In this document: positions 36,086 through 44,551 of the stretch, in pieces
Layout: every line of letters begins with the position of its first letter
Position numbering within the stretch: position 1 is the stretch's first letter
NCBI GenBank assembly: GCA_022821065.1
Contig: JAJEEK010000006.1
Span: forward strand, 34,953-98,952
From: Candidatus Poribacteria bacterium
GTDB lineage: Bacteria; Poribacteria; WGA-4E; WGA-3G
DNA length: 64,000 nt
Direction: 5' to 3'
The notes under the pieces: model-generated
Database searches by the model: none
Told to the model about the DNA's origin: nothing
Seen by the model: only the letters and a program-made list of their open reading frames with translations
Position numbers and translations under genes: made by a program

Positions 36086-36206
36086 AGGACTGACGCAGGT
36101 TGCTCTTTTGTAGCATAGGCTGTTAGCCTGTGCCCCGAGAACGTCTCTGTTTTTTCAGAGTTTACTCACTAACGGAAGGTCATATCATCAAAATTGCGTA
36201 AGTCCT
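36086..36206. repeat. 121-bp MITE-like element, copy 3 (inverted)
   Basis: Ends AGGACTGACGCA and TGCGTAAGTCCT match inversely at 11 of 12 bases. In reverse complement its first 22 bases agree with copy 2 and its last part TACAAAAGAGCA with copy 1, but the central hairpin is different (AGGCTGTTAGCCT). Confidence 0.75.
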
Positions 36207-36346
36207 GTCCATAATAACCCGGACCCTCTTCAGTCGTGTAGCACCGACATCTCTGTAATATGATAGCTGATAGAAAACAATGCGTCTGAATCACGGATTG
36301 TCGCGGATGACACGGATTACGCGGATTTTTAAGAAGTCTCTGGTCG

Positions 36347-36545
36347 TAGGGTTTTCAACCAATCAATAGCAGCCTGTTCGTCCTGCTTGATTACGATTTC
36401 GACTGCGCGTTTGGCACATTCCAGAAGATGTTTGGCGTGATGGTATAAACGGAAGAATTCAAGCACCTACAATAGAACTTAAGCCTGTTTGTCTTCGGGT
36501 AGATGGGAATGACTGTTCTGTTATGGAAATATGCAGGCCTTTTTT
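36347..36545 (-). pseudogene. hsdS 3'-end fragment
   Basis: Read on the minus strand, 36347-36455 encodes HHAKHLLECAKRAVEIV and IKQDEQAAIDWL before a stop, matching the end of the intact HsdS at 38565 (AKRAVEIAIEQDEQAAIDWL). A second patch near 36505-36530 (TVIPIY) matches VIPILDRER of the same protein. The frame is broken between the patches. It is the remnant of an additional specificity subunit. Confidence 0.7.
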
Positions 36546-36590
36546 CGTCCCGCCATATAGGTGATTATTTGCTCAGCCTCTTGCTGGACT

Positions 36591-37301
36591 TCACCGGAAT
36601 TGTCCTATCACATCACCGAGTTTTTTGAGAGAATTATTGCGCCGTAATATTTCTCTATTGATGACAATGTGTTCGGCGACTTCCGGAGATAACGCTTCAC
36701 GGTATTTTTCACGACGGATATTCTTTGGTGGGATATTGGGGTTGAGTTCTGAGAGAATCTTTTCAGAAAATTCAATTAGGTATTCTTTCGCCCCCTTACC
36801 TCCTCTTACAGACTCAATGATAGTTTCCGTATTTCCTCTCTGATAACGGTCTACTAAACGTTTGAGAGATGGGTTTGCTGATACTTTATCGCGACAATTG
36901 TTTCTGTACTGGGCGCGTTTTGTTGCGAAGTAACAGAATATTCCAAGACAATCTATGAGTAACCACGCCTCAAGTTCTTGAATCGCCTCTACAAGAAATA
37001 CTTTACCAGCAAAATTTGGGTCGTTGACTATCTGTTTTATCTGATTTAATAGAGAATCAGGTTGTTGCAGTCTTTGATGGTGTGCTATCGGTCCGTCACG
37101 GTCAATGATTAAAATAACACAGTCCTCATCTTCAAGCAAAATTTGAATAGCATCCTTGAGTCGTGTAGGAGGTTTAAGTCTACCAGTGGTGTCAATAGAC
37201 ACCGCTTCAAGTTTCAAATATTCCTTCAACTTATTTGCCAAACACTTGACTGCCTTTGCATCGTTGTCTGACTCTAAAGTCCAGATTCTTATGCTTGGCA
37301 T
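36591..37301 (-). CDS. DUF4276/TOPRIM-like protein, partner of ATPase
   Basis: 236 residues. A TOPRIM-like acidic pattern: TLESDNDAKAV at the N terminus (E10) and VILIIDRDGPIAHHQ (D67, D69). LVEAIQELEAWLLID further on is the family feature of DUF4276-type proteins. It overlaps the ATPase gene by 13 bp, so the two are translated together. The arrangement resembles the anti-phage PARIS (AriA ATPase, AriB TOPRIM) and RloAB-like pairs. The exact identity needs a profile search; nuclease or RNase activity is inferred, not seen. Confidence 0.72.
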   Translation of the reverse strand: MPSIRIWTLESDNDAKAVKCLANKLKEYLKLEAVSIDTTGRLKPPTRLKDAIQILLEDEDCVILIIDRDGPIAHHQRLQQPDSLLNQIKQIVNDPNFAGKVFLVEAIQELEAWLLIDCLGIFCYFATKRAQYRNNCRDKVSANPSLKRLVDRYQRGNTETIIESVRGGKGAKEYLIEFSEKILSELNPNIPPKNIRREKYREALSPEVAEHIVINREILRRNNSLKKLGDVIGQFR

Positions 37302-38491
37302 TCGGCTATATCCTCCGTTTCATCTGGCAGGAGTCCACTATCAAAAACGGCACTACCGATACCGAAATCAGCAATCCAACCGTCAAGTGCCTTCTTTTTC
37401 CCGCGGTAATCCTCAAGGTTGAGTACCTCTGTGCCGAAACCCGGACGGTTGCGTAACAGTAAAACTCCGAGCGAATCTCCCAAACTTTCTGGATTGAAGG
37501 CACCAAGCAGTTGTGAACTGTGGGTTGTGATGATAACCTGAGAATATTGTGCAATTTGCTCAAGCACATTTGCGATGTCTGATAGGGCACCGGGGTGGAA
37601 ATTGCGTTCTGGTTCTTCAATAGCGATGAGTGGGGGCAGTTCAGGTTCGTTGAGTAGAATATTATATGCAATGAGACGGAGTATGCCATCAGATGCACTG
37701 TGTAACGGGATAGGTTCTCTATATCCTTCTAATAGAAAAAGTTGCTTTGCAGGGAAAGGTTGGTTTTCTTCTATAACTGAAAATGAGTCTATATGCCGAT
37801 TTGTGCTTGATGCAAGGGAATCACTAACGTTCTCGAATCTCTCAGGAAAGTTCTTTTCCCAATTACAAAGCACCTCTGGCAACTTTAGACCGTAACTGTC
37901 AAGTTTTGGAAATTCTCGAATCTCTTTTTCAGCAAGTAAGATGGATCTTGTCAGATTGCTGCGTATAAGGTCTGGCGAAAAATCATAAAATTTCCATTCC
38001 TTTATAAACTCAGCTAACGCACGTGTAATTGGTTTATTTCCGTAATTTCCAGCCGACCTCAAAGCGAGTTCATCGGAGTTATATGGTGTCCCATTCTCGC
38101 TCTTTTCATCTCGGACGGTTCCCTGACCGTCTTGGATTGATATCACGTTTACATCATTAACTGACAATTGCTCTGCACGAAAAGATAAATCGGGTTCCAG
38201 TTTCACTTCTAAATGGTATAAGGTGCGGTTTTCTTCCACTTTTGCATGTAAATGAAATGAGATTTTTGGAACTTCGGTCTCCCATAGGGTATCTCGGTTG
38301 AACTCATCTGAAGATAATCTCTCATCAACCATCATCTTATGGAGACGATATAATGCCGTAACGGCGTTTGACTTCCCGCTTGCATTCGGTCCGACAAAAA
38401 TTGTTAGTGGTTTGAGTGGGAGTGTAACATCCCGTAAACTCATAAAGTTTTTGATGTGTATTTTTTCTAAAAACGTTTTCTCTTCAGACAC
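37289..38491 (-). CDS. AAA-family ATPase (ABC/SMC-like, defence-associated)
   Basis: 400 residues. Walker A GPNASGKSN at 34-42, ABC-like signature SASDGILRL, Walker B LIAIEEPERNFHP and a switch His in IITTHSSQLL. Intervening helical insert of about 200 residues. This is the AAA_21/AAA_15 type found beside nucleases in defence pairs such as PARIS, OLD and Gabija-like systems. It may sense phage proteins or DNA and release its TOPRIM partner. It lies downstream of hsdS by 73 bp, same strand. Confidence 0.82.
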   Translation of the reverse strand: MSEEKTFLEKIHIKNFMSLRDVTLPLKPLTIFVGPNASGKSNAVTALYRLHKMMVDERLSSDEFNRDTLWETEVPKISFHLHAKVEENRTLYHLEVKLEPDLSFRAEQLSVNDVNVISIQDGQGTVRDEKSENGTPYNSDELALRSAGNYGNKPITRALAEFIKEWKFYDFSPDLIRSNLTRSILLAEKEIREFPKLDSYGLKLPEVLCNWEKNFPERFENVSDSLASSTNRHIDSFSVIEENQPFPAKQLFLLEGYREPIPLHSASDGILRLIAYNILLNEPELPPLIAIEEPERNFHPGALSDIANVLEQIAQYSQVIITTHSSQLLGAFNPESLGDSLGVLLLRNRPGFGTEVLNLEDYRGKKKALDGWIADFGIGSAVFDSGLLPDETEDIAECQA

Positions 38492-38564
38492 AGTTATTCA
38501 CCTCCTATTTCCTTTACCATAATTATACATTAATAGGTCGTATATATCAACCGCATTATAAATT

Positions 38565-39989
38565 CTAAGTATCAGCCGCCTCTGAAACAGATTCTAACCA
38601 ATCAATAGCAGCCTGTTCATCCTGCTCGATTGCGATCTCGACTGCACGCTTGGCGTGTTCCAAAAGCTCTTTTGCACGCTTGCGTAGGTTGGAGGATTCA
38701 ATAACTTTCTGCTCAATTTCAGACTGTCTCTCTCGGTCAAGAATAGGAATAACTGTTCCGGCAACTTGATCCGGTCGCCAATGGAGGATTACGGAACCAC
38801 CTACATCCCGATTGATCTGTTCTTGAGTCAGAACAGAATTAAGCACCAATGTTAAGTACTCATTCCCGATTTTATCCGTCTTGCTTTTCAATCGGAGTAT
38901 GCCGCCAGCGGGGATCATTTTTTTTGGGACCTCGCGCAAATAGTGGGCGATGCCGGGGGTTGCATCCTTACTGAGAAGGATTTCGCCTTGTTTCGGTTGG
39001 TGTTCTGTGATTTCTGCGTACAATTCTGCTGAGATGTGTTTCTCTTGTGTGATTTCAAACGGACTGAGATTACTCACCCGAACAAAAGGAATGCCGTTCT
39101 CAAGGTATTCTTTGCTCCCCACCTCAACACACTTTTTAAGTGTCACCAGATTTTCTAACGTATCCCAACCGCCTGCGTAATTTTTAATAGCGTCAACGAT
39201 TTCGTCATATTTCGGTTGAAAATAGTCTGCGTCAATGCGTTCGACGCGTTCGGTGTCTGAAAAGTTTTTGACGAAGGTTAACCGATGCTTCGGTTGCCAG
39301 TCTGCAAGACCGAGTTCGGCAAGCAGGAGGGTTTGTGCTTCAATGTACGTTTGTTTTGAAGCCTTGAGTAATGAAAAAGAGTTTTGAATAATATAAGTTA
39401 TGTGATTTTGGATTTCCGATAATATTGGGATAGCCATATTTAGGACTGCCGGATATCCAACGTTTCTCTGTCTAATTCCTTTAGCCCATCTTTCAATATG
39501 TTCTCTGCAATATTTTGAAGAAAGAGCAGCGAATAGGTATTCGGCTGAACTTATATTTTTCTGTTTTTTTAGTCTTAATAGAGCAACTCTTTGGTTCCAT
39601 GATAGTTTGTTTTTGGGCGGTTTATAGATTAATTGCACTTTACCAACATCTGGAGGATCGCCAGTTAAAGTCATTAGAATATCGTTATGGACTAAATAAT
39701 CTGCCCCAAGCGATTCAAAATGGTCAATTGATATCAATTCCCATTGTTGATAATCCCTTTTCTGAGTCACATCTCCTATTTTGGAGATATGGATATCTCC
39801 ATCTAAACTAAACTCATCTGAGTCAAACCCGCGTCCATTTGAAAAAGTAGCACAATCTTTAAGAGGTATAGTGTTAAGTTCCAATAATTTTCGTTCTTGC
39901 TCTAAGTATTTAGGAAGGAAGAACTCAGGTTCGTACCGAAAATCAGAATTTCTTTTTATATCTCGGTAATTGACAATTGAATGCTGCAT
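38565..39989 (-). CDS. hsdS: type I restriction-modification specificity subunit
   Basis: 474 residues. HsdS with two target-recognition domains separated by a helical spacer, ending in the coiled coil LLEHAKRAVEIAIEQDEQAAIDWL. VGYPAVLNMAIPILSEIQNHI ends the first recognition domain, and GTVIPILDRERQSEIEQKV the second. The start overlaps the HEPN gene stop (TAATG at 39987-39991). It sets which DNA sequence HsdM methylates. A fragment of another copy is at 36347-36545. Confidence 0.9.
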   Translation of the reverse strand: MQHSIVNYRDIKRNSDFRYEPEFFLPKYLEQERKLLELNTIPLKDCATFSNGRGFDSDEFSLDGDIHISKIGDVTQKRDYQQWELISIDHFESLGADYLVHNDILMTLTGDPPDVGKVQLIYKPPKNKLSWNQRVALLRLKKQKNISSAEYLFAALSSKYCREHIERWAKGIRQRNVGYPAVLNMAIPILSEIQNHITYIIQNSFSLLKASKQTYIEAQTLLLAELGLADWQPKHRLTFVKNFSDTERVERIDADYFQPKYDEIVDAIKNYAGGWDTLENLVTLKKCVEVGSKEYLENGIPFVRVSNLSPFEITQEKHISAELYAEITEHQPKQGEILLSKDATPGIAHYLREVPKKMIPAGGILRLKSKTDKIGNEYLTLVLNSVLTQEQINRDVGGSVILHWRPDQVAGTVIPILDRERQSEIEQKVIESSNLRKRAKELLEHAKRAVEIAIEQDEQAAIDWLESVSEAADT

Positions 39990-40603
39990 TAAATGTTCTC
40001 CATTACCATTGAAAGCGTTAGATATAGCTGTTGTATTACCCTTTTGTTTTCTTGGGAAGTTGGTGCTATATCACCATGAAAAAGGGCACACCGGATTTGA
40101 TAGACAATTTCTATGTAAGCAACAAATAAACGCTCTGGATCACTTTCAACTGTCAAGTCATCATCTAAGTCAATTGTTTCCTGATCGGTTTCCTCAAATT
40201 CTATCAAGGTTTCAAATGATGAATTATCTTCTTCATCTTCTATCAATATAGATTCAAATCGTGGATTTCCATCCTTATATTCAACCATACAACATTCAAA
40301 ACTAATCGTTTTATCAGGGTGCCTTTGATAAGGGATATGGGCACTTAACAATGCTCGGTGTAATTCGGCAAAATATCCTCTAAAGATAATTCCATTAATA
40401 TTATTTCCATCAATTAGTTCCGAAAATTTAGTGAAAAGTGAGGAACCGTTCTTTTTTAATTCTTCTAATTCGTCACGATCTTTACGTAGTTCAAAGCGAT
40501 TTTTCATCCATGCATCTAACGAAACCCATAAAGACATGAAAGGCGGAATATAATCAATCTGTGCTTTTTCCTTCCAAAGTTTGATAATTTCAGGATTAGA
40601 CAT
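39989..40603 (-). CDS. HEPN-like putative RNase in the restriction operon
   Basis: 204 residues, mostly helical and acidic in the middle. Near the C terminus VYQIRCALFHGD holds R171-CALF-H176, the Rx4H pattern of HEPN ribonucleases (such as RNase LS, ApeA-like and abortive-infection proteins). It overlaps hsdM by 8 bp and touches hsdS by a TAATG overlap, so it is translated with them. Its place between the methylase and the specificity subunit suggests a killing or toxin activity kept in check by, or triggered through, the restriction complex. This role is inference. Confidence 0.7.
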   Translation of the reverse strand: MSNPEIIKLWKEKAQIDYIPPFMSLWVSLDAWMKNRFELRKDRDELEELKKNGSSLFTKFSELIDGNNINGIIFRGYFAELHRALLSAHIPYQRHPDKTISFECCMVEYKDGNPRFESILIEDEEDNSSFETLIEFEETDQETIDLDDDLTVESDPERLFVAYIEIVYQIRCALFHGDIAPTSQENKRVIQQLYLTLSMVMENI

Positions 40604-42710
40604 TTCTCCTCCAAAAACTCAACCTCTCATTCTCTGCCCACTCAATAAAGGCTTCAGCAATGCCGTCAGGCAATTTCCCATCGTGATTGTGTAGGTCGTG
40701 TTCAATAATTGGATGTCCGTTTTCATCTAACTGATCTTGTCCATTGCTGTTTTGAAGATATACATAATCACCGGAGTTATCCTTGCCGCCTTTTTCAGAG
40801 ACAGCGAAGAAGATCTGGTAATCCTCAACTTTGGGACAAAGCGGTCCTTGGGCCGAATCATCATTCCATTTCTGTAAGAACAGAACACTGGTTTTAGTGC
40901 CAGTGTGGGGTTTGAAGGTGTTGGTATGCAATCCGACCACTGCCAAAATGCGTGCACGCTCAGCGATAAACTCACGAATGTATTTATCGGATGTGTTATT
41001 GAATCTGCCTTGCGGTAGCACAATTGCCATGCGTCCACCCGGTTTGAGGAAATCAAGGTTACGCTCAATAAACAGGATATCACGTCCGACCTTGCTTTGT
41101 GCTCTACCGTCCGCTTTAAAGCCGAGATTGTATTGGTGGAGGATGCGGCGTTCCTTGATGTCGCCAGCAAACGGTGGATTTGCCATCAAGATATCGAAAT
41201 TAAAAAGTTTGTTCTCTTCGGTTTCGGAACCCCTTAGTGCCTTGAGCCGATCAAAACCTCTGCCATATATCATGTTCCATATCCGATCTCTTTCGACTCT
41301 GTCCATCCACCGTTCATAATCAAGTGTGTTGAGGTGTAAGACGTTGGTTTCCCCGTCTCCTGCTATCAGATTAAGCGTTCTGGCAATCCTAACAGTCTTT
41401 TCGTCAAAGTCAATCCCAAACACTTTAAGAACATGTTCTTGTTCCTCTGGCGGAATTTCAGCATTGGTAAAAGTCCGCCCAGTAAGTTTGAAGACTGTAT
41501 GTACCGGGAAGCCACAACTCCCAGCAGCCGTGTCAATCATATACTCCCCGCGTTTCGGGTTAAGCATCTTCACGCACATATCAATGACGTGTCGCGGCGT
41601 GAAGTATTGCCCTTTTTCGCCTTTAGCAGACTTACTGACCAAATACTCAAACGCTTCGTCAACAATCTGTAAATTGGAGTTAAAGAGTTTAACATCCTGC
41701 AAACTTGAGACACAGACAGAGAGATGGCTATCTGAGAGTTCAAACGTTGCGTATTCCGGGAAAACGCCTTTCCACTGGTTTTTTGCATCATCAAAAAGGT
41801 GCTGTATTTTAATTTTCAGTTCGCTATCGGTTTGCCCAGTGTTCCTAAACTCCATCGTCCGAAAATCATCATCGTTGATGCTTTCAACGGCTTTCTTGAG
41901 TATCTCATAATCTGGATGCTCGACTTCGTAATCTTGATCTGTTTCCTGTATCGCTGTGTTGATGCGTTGCCGTAAGAGACGGTTGATAAACATCTTGTCG
42001 TCTTGACTCTTGAATTCGTCATAAAGCTTGGTAAAGATGAGTTTGAAAACCTCCTCAAAAACATCGACACCCGCGTTGGCAAGCACTTCGTCCTCTAATT
42101 CTGAGATGATGTCTTTTAAGTATTTCCGCTCTGCTGCGAGTTTATCTCTGAGTATGAGGTCTTTGAGTGTAAAACGCTCGTTGAGAATATCGGCGAGGGT
42201 TTGATCCGCGTTGGGGATATCGGTAATCTCTTCAAAGTAATTTGGGTCTTTTCGGTGGTAGTGTGAGATTTGCTGTCCGTTTGTCCATACGGCGATAGGC
42301 GCGCCAGTTGCGTTGCAGTAGGAACGGAGTTGGTCTTTACCGTCTTGAAGTTTCGGTTTCTTTACCTCAACAATGATATAAGGAGTATCCGGTCTGTCCT
42401 TGTCAAAGATAACAATATCGGCGCGTTTCCGTTCTCTACCGAAATTCACAAGGTGTTCAAACCGGACGCGTTCTTTCGGGTACCGATACCCGTTCAAAAG
42501 CCGTGCGGCGTAAAGCTGGCGGATGAGTTCTTCGGGTTTTAGTTGGATGGCTTTTCTACGAATCGGGCAGCGGATAAATGGGGTCTCTTTGCCTTTGATT
42601 GTTTGGGTGAGAATTTCTTTTCGCAATGCCTGAATTTCGGATTCATCAAATAGGTCGAGATGGTAATTGCTATCTTTGAGTATCGTTTGGATGATGTCGG
42701 GTTGGGTCAT
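40596..42710 (-). CDS. hsdM: fused HSDR_N-type nuclease and N6-adenine DNA methylase (HsdM-like)
   Basis: 704 residues. Residues about 50-170 resemble the PD-(D/E)xK nuclease domain found at the N terminus of HsdR, with the catalytic pattern D98 (RADIVIF), E115-V-K117. The rest is an HsdM-type adenine methylase: KGQYFTPRHVIDMCV, SAM-binding DTAAGSCGF at 393-401 and catalytic NPPF at 511-514. No separate HsdR with helicase motifs occurs in the window. So cutting, if any, would be done by this chain together with HsdS. The start is ATG at 42710. Confidence 0.88.
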   Translation of the reverse strand: MTQPDIIQTILKDSNYHLDLFDESEIQALRKEILTQTIKGKETPFIRCPIRRKAIQLKPEELIRQLYAARLLNGYRYPKERVRFEHLVNFGRERKRADIVIFDKDRPDTPYIIVEVKKPKLQDGKDQLRSYCNATGAPIAVWTNGQQISHYHRKDPNYFEEITDIPNADQTLADILNERFTLKDLILRDKLAAERKYLKDIISELEDEVLANAGVDVFEEVFKLIFTKLYDEFKSQDDKMFINRLLRQRINTAIQETDQDYEVEHPDYEILKKAVESINDDDFRTMEFRNTGQTDSELKIKIQHLFDDAKNQWKGVFPEYATFELSDSHLSVCVSSLQDVKLFNSNLQIVDEAFEYLVSKSAKGEKGQYFTPRHVIDMCVKMLNPKRGEYMIDTAAGSCGFPVHTVFKLTGRTFTNAEIPPEEQEHVLKVFGIDFDEKTVRIARTLNLIAGDGETNVLHLNTLDYERWMDRVERDRIWNMIYGRGFDRLKALRGSETEENKLFNFDILMANPPFAGDIKERRILHQYNLGFKADGRAQSKVGRDILFIERNLDFLKPGGRMAIVLPQGRFNNTSDKYIREFIAERARILAVVGLHTNTFKPHTGTKTSVLFLQKWNDDSAQGPLCPKVEDYQIFFAVSEKGGKDNSGDYVYLQNSNGQDQLDENGHPIIEHDLHNHDGKLPDGIAEAFIEWAENERLSFWRRNV

Positions 42711-42914
42711 ACATTTCCCTTTCTTTAGCGTGTGTTCGGTAAAAGAATCGGTTTAGCCCACATTATACGGTGAGGGTCGTAAAATATCAAGTTAAAAAGT
42801 GAAACGATTAGAGTCATTTGGTTTTCGATTTTTCGTTGTTTTTGTACAGGTATCGGGATTCGGAAATCCCTTCTATAGGCGAATTGAATGGCTCCGTCAG
42901 AAGTGGAAATTTAG

Positions 42915-42944
42915 TTGGCATGTTCAATAAAGATCGTGTATAAT
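42915..42944 (+). promoter_or_regulatory. promoter in the CRISPR leader
   Basis: TTGGCA at 42915-42920, 18-bp spacer, TATAAT at 42939-42944. The first CRISPR repeat begins at 42969, so transcription would start close to it. The leader is AT-rich. Confidence 0.6.
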
Positions 42945-42968
42945 ATATTTGACGGTTGTCGTGAAGTG

Positions 42969-43115
42969 TTTTTAATCGAACCATTTTGGAATCGAAACCT
43001 TATCGTTGATCGGATTATCTTCCGACTCTTCAATCTTTTAATCGAACCATTTTGGAATCGAAACATTCTTTGTTATGAAACGCGTACAAAAAAAATTAAT
43101 CTTCTAATCGAATCA
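42969..43115 (+). CRISPR. minimal CRISPR array: two full repeats, one degenerate repeat, two spacers
   Basis: Repeats of 30 bp at 42969-42998 and 43035-43064 are identical over 29 bases: TTTTAATCGAACC at one end and GGAATCGAAAC at the other. Exactly one period (66 bp) further on, 43101-43115 holds a decayed copy of the first half (TTCTAATCGAATCA). Spacers of 36 bp each occupy 42999-43034 and 43065-43100. The 3' end GAAAC and the 30/36 layout fit type I or III repeats processed by Cas6. The truncated repeat marks the leader-distal end, so the leader is at left. A reading frame from 42915 crosses the array and is spurious there. Confidence 0.82.
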
Positions 43116-43127
43116 GGTATAGACCTA

Positions 43128-43325
43128 ATGATGTTATTGTCAGATTGGTATCTCAACAGACAAGAGAAGCGGATTCAGGCTGCTAAAGCGGAAGCTAAAG
43201 CAGAAGGTAAGGCTGAGGTTTACCGTGAAATCTTGGAATGGGACCGCCGGAGACGGGAAGCAGAAGCGCGCGGCGAAGCATTCACAGAACCGCCCCCCGG
43301 AACCCCTCAAAACGGATCCGGATAG
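43128..43325 (+). CDS. small charged hypothetical protein
   Basis: About 65 residues from ATG at 43128: MMLLSDWYLNRQEKRIQAAK, a Lys/Ala/Glu-rich helix (AKAEGKAEVYREILEWDRRR), and a conserved-looking end EARGEAFTEPPPG. Similar short proteins with an EPPPG tail occur in cyanobacteria and other environmental bacteria, but the function is unknown. It lies 13 bp after the CRISPR remnant. Confidence 0.55.
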   Translation: MMLLSDWYLNRQEKRIQAAKAEAKAEGKAEVYREILEWDRRRREAEARGEAFTEPPPGTPQNGSG

Positions 43326-43328
43326 CAT

Positions 43329-43901
43329 TTATAAGAAAAAGAAGAAGAGTAGATAGGAGGCGATGAACAGGACGTTCACGGCGATCAGACCCCAGCGCGC
43401 GAGTCGGGTCTTTAGTCTTCCGTAGAGGTAGATGGAGGCGATGAGGAAGACGACGCGCTCTATCGGGGCGACGATGCCAGCATAGTGATTGCGATCCCAA
43501 TATGAGACCGGACTCTCAAAGACGTAATCGGAGAGCGGGAAAAAATGGTGGTGCCCATCGTCGTGGTGCGTCAGGAAATCGAAAGCGCAGTGGATAAGCA
43601 GACTCCACGCAAAGACGGTTACCCGTTCGGAGTTCAGGAGATAATACCCGATCCCTAACAGAATCAGGATGAATGGAACGGAATTGAAGATGTCGAAGAA
43701 GTTCTGCCACGATTCCGTGAAGTATAGGGAACCCCAGAGTTCGTGTCCTGGCGTTTTACGGATGATGCTTTCAATGATGAAGAAGACGAATATCGGTAGA
43801 TCGGGCAGCACCGCGCCGATGAAGGCGTAGGCGTTGAGGAACGGTTTGCCCCGTTTTGAGAGGAGTGCCATGTTTAGAATGGCGTGCGAATGTGTTGTCA
43901 T
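43329..43901 (-). CDS. multi-pass membrane protein, YdjM/DUF457-like
   Basis: 190 residues from ATG at 43901 (a longer frame to 44018 is less likely, and no strong ribosome-binding site is seen for either). Four to five hydrophobic helices. It begins MTTHSHAILNMALL and has AVLPDLPIF, HCAFDFLTHHDDGHHHFFP and a final hydrophobic run. The His/Asp pattern near the membrane is like the YdjM/DUF457 metal-dependent membrane hydrolases. Substrate unknown. Confidence 0.7.
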   Translation of the reverse strand: MTTHSHAILNMALLSKRGKPFLNAYAFIGAVLPDLPIFVFFIIESIIRKTPGHELWGSLYFTESWQNFFDIFNSVPFILILLGIGYYLLNSERVTVFAWSLLIHCAFDFLTHHDDGHHHFFPLSDYVFESPVSYWDRNHYAGIVAPIERVVFLIASIYLYGRLKTRLARWGLIAVNVLFIASYLLFFFFL

Positions 43902-44180
43902 CTTTGTAGTTTTCAGTACTCGGTTAGAGAAGTGTATTGGGGTCGTTAGCGATTCAGGCACCGCCACACGAGCGTAACCGACACCCCCATTATAGCGTAT
44001 CGGCTGTCGGTTGTCCATCGGATTTTTCGACGGGGTCCAACTGCACTTATAGACGAACTAAAGCAGTGTTTGAAATGTCTAAGAATTGCGTGTAAAATCC
44101 AGTGCCTTTGTAAACCGTACCCGCCATTTTATCGTTTTTTTGAGCGGAGATGAATCGGCACCTAAAAACTCAATATTAAC

Positions 44181-44209
44181 TTGACAAGGCTTTTTTGATG
44201 GAGTATAAT
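44181..44209 (+). promoter_or_regulatory. consensus sigma70 promoter of the tRNA cluster
   Basis: Perfect TTGACA at 44181-44186, 17-bp spacer, perfect TATAAT at 44204-44209. The first tRNA starts at 44243. Confidence 0.85.
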
Positions 44210-44242
44210 ATATATGGATAATTGACATGAAGTGTGCAATAT

Positions 44243-44330
44243 GGTGGGATGGCTGAGTGGACGAAGGCGGCGGTCTTGAAAACCGTTGTGGCGCAAGCCA
44301 CCGTGGGTTCGAATCCTACTCCCACCGCCA
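44243..44330 (+). tRNA. tRNA-Ser (anticodon TGA)
   Basis: Acceptor stem GGTGGGA / TCCCACC, long variable arm, anticodon loop CTTGAAA, and encoded CCA end (44328-44330). First gene of a tRNA cluster behind a consensus promoter. Confidence 0.93.
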
Positions 44331-44336
44331 CCTTAT

Positions 44337-44421
44337 GGAGAGGTGCAGGAGTGGTTGAACTGGACTGCCTGCTAAGCAGTTATGGCGCAAGCCATCGTGG
44401 GTTCGAATCCCACCCTCTCCG
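44337..44421 (+). tRNA. tRNA-Ser (anticodon GCT)
   Basis: Acceptor GGAGAGG / CCTCTCC, class II variable arm, anticodon GCT in CTGCTAAGC. Reads AGC/AGU. No encoded CCA. Confidence 0.93.
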
Positions 44422-44551
44422 TTCTAATAGTCCTCCGTTGTGGGTTTGCCTCGCAGCGAGAGTTTTCAGCAACTCGTTGGGGCTGCCCATTTTGCTTTTA
44501 TGCCGCAACCGCTCTTAACTGACAACTGGAAACTGATAACTATTATCATAC

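Larger units (their letters stand above)
36026..36590. other. 565-bp gap holding a mobile repeat and gene debris
   Basis: Contains the 36086-36206 element, about 140 bp of AT-rich sequence with no evident gene, and the remains of a second hsdS gene (36347-36545). Nothing else is supported. Confidence 0.6.

Noticed and set aside
36545..36590. Separate small gene ending in ITYMAGRKKACIFP
   Set aside because: Short, no start or ribosome-binding site, adjoining hsdS debris.
42915..43127. Open frame giving a protein with a duplicated IEPFWNRN segment
   Set aside because: The duplication is the translation of two CRISPR repeats; period, decayed third repeat and leader promoter fit an array better.
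44019..44180. Extra tRNA or small gene before the tRNA cluster
   Set aside because: No cloverleaf or supported frame; only the promoter is evident.
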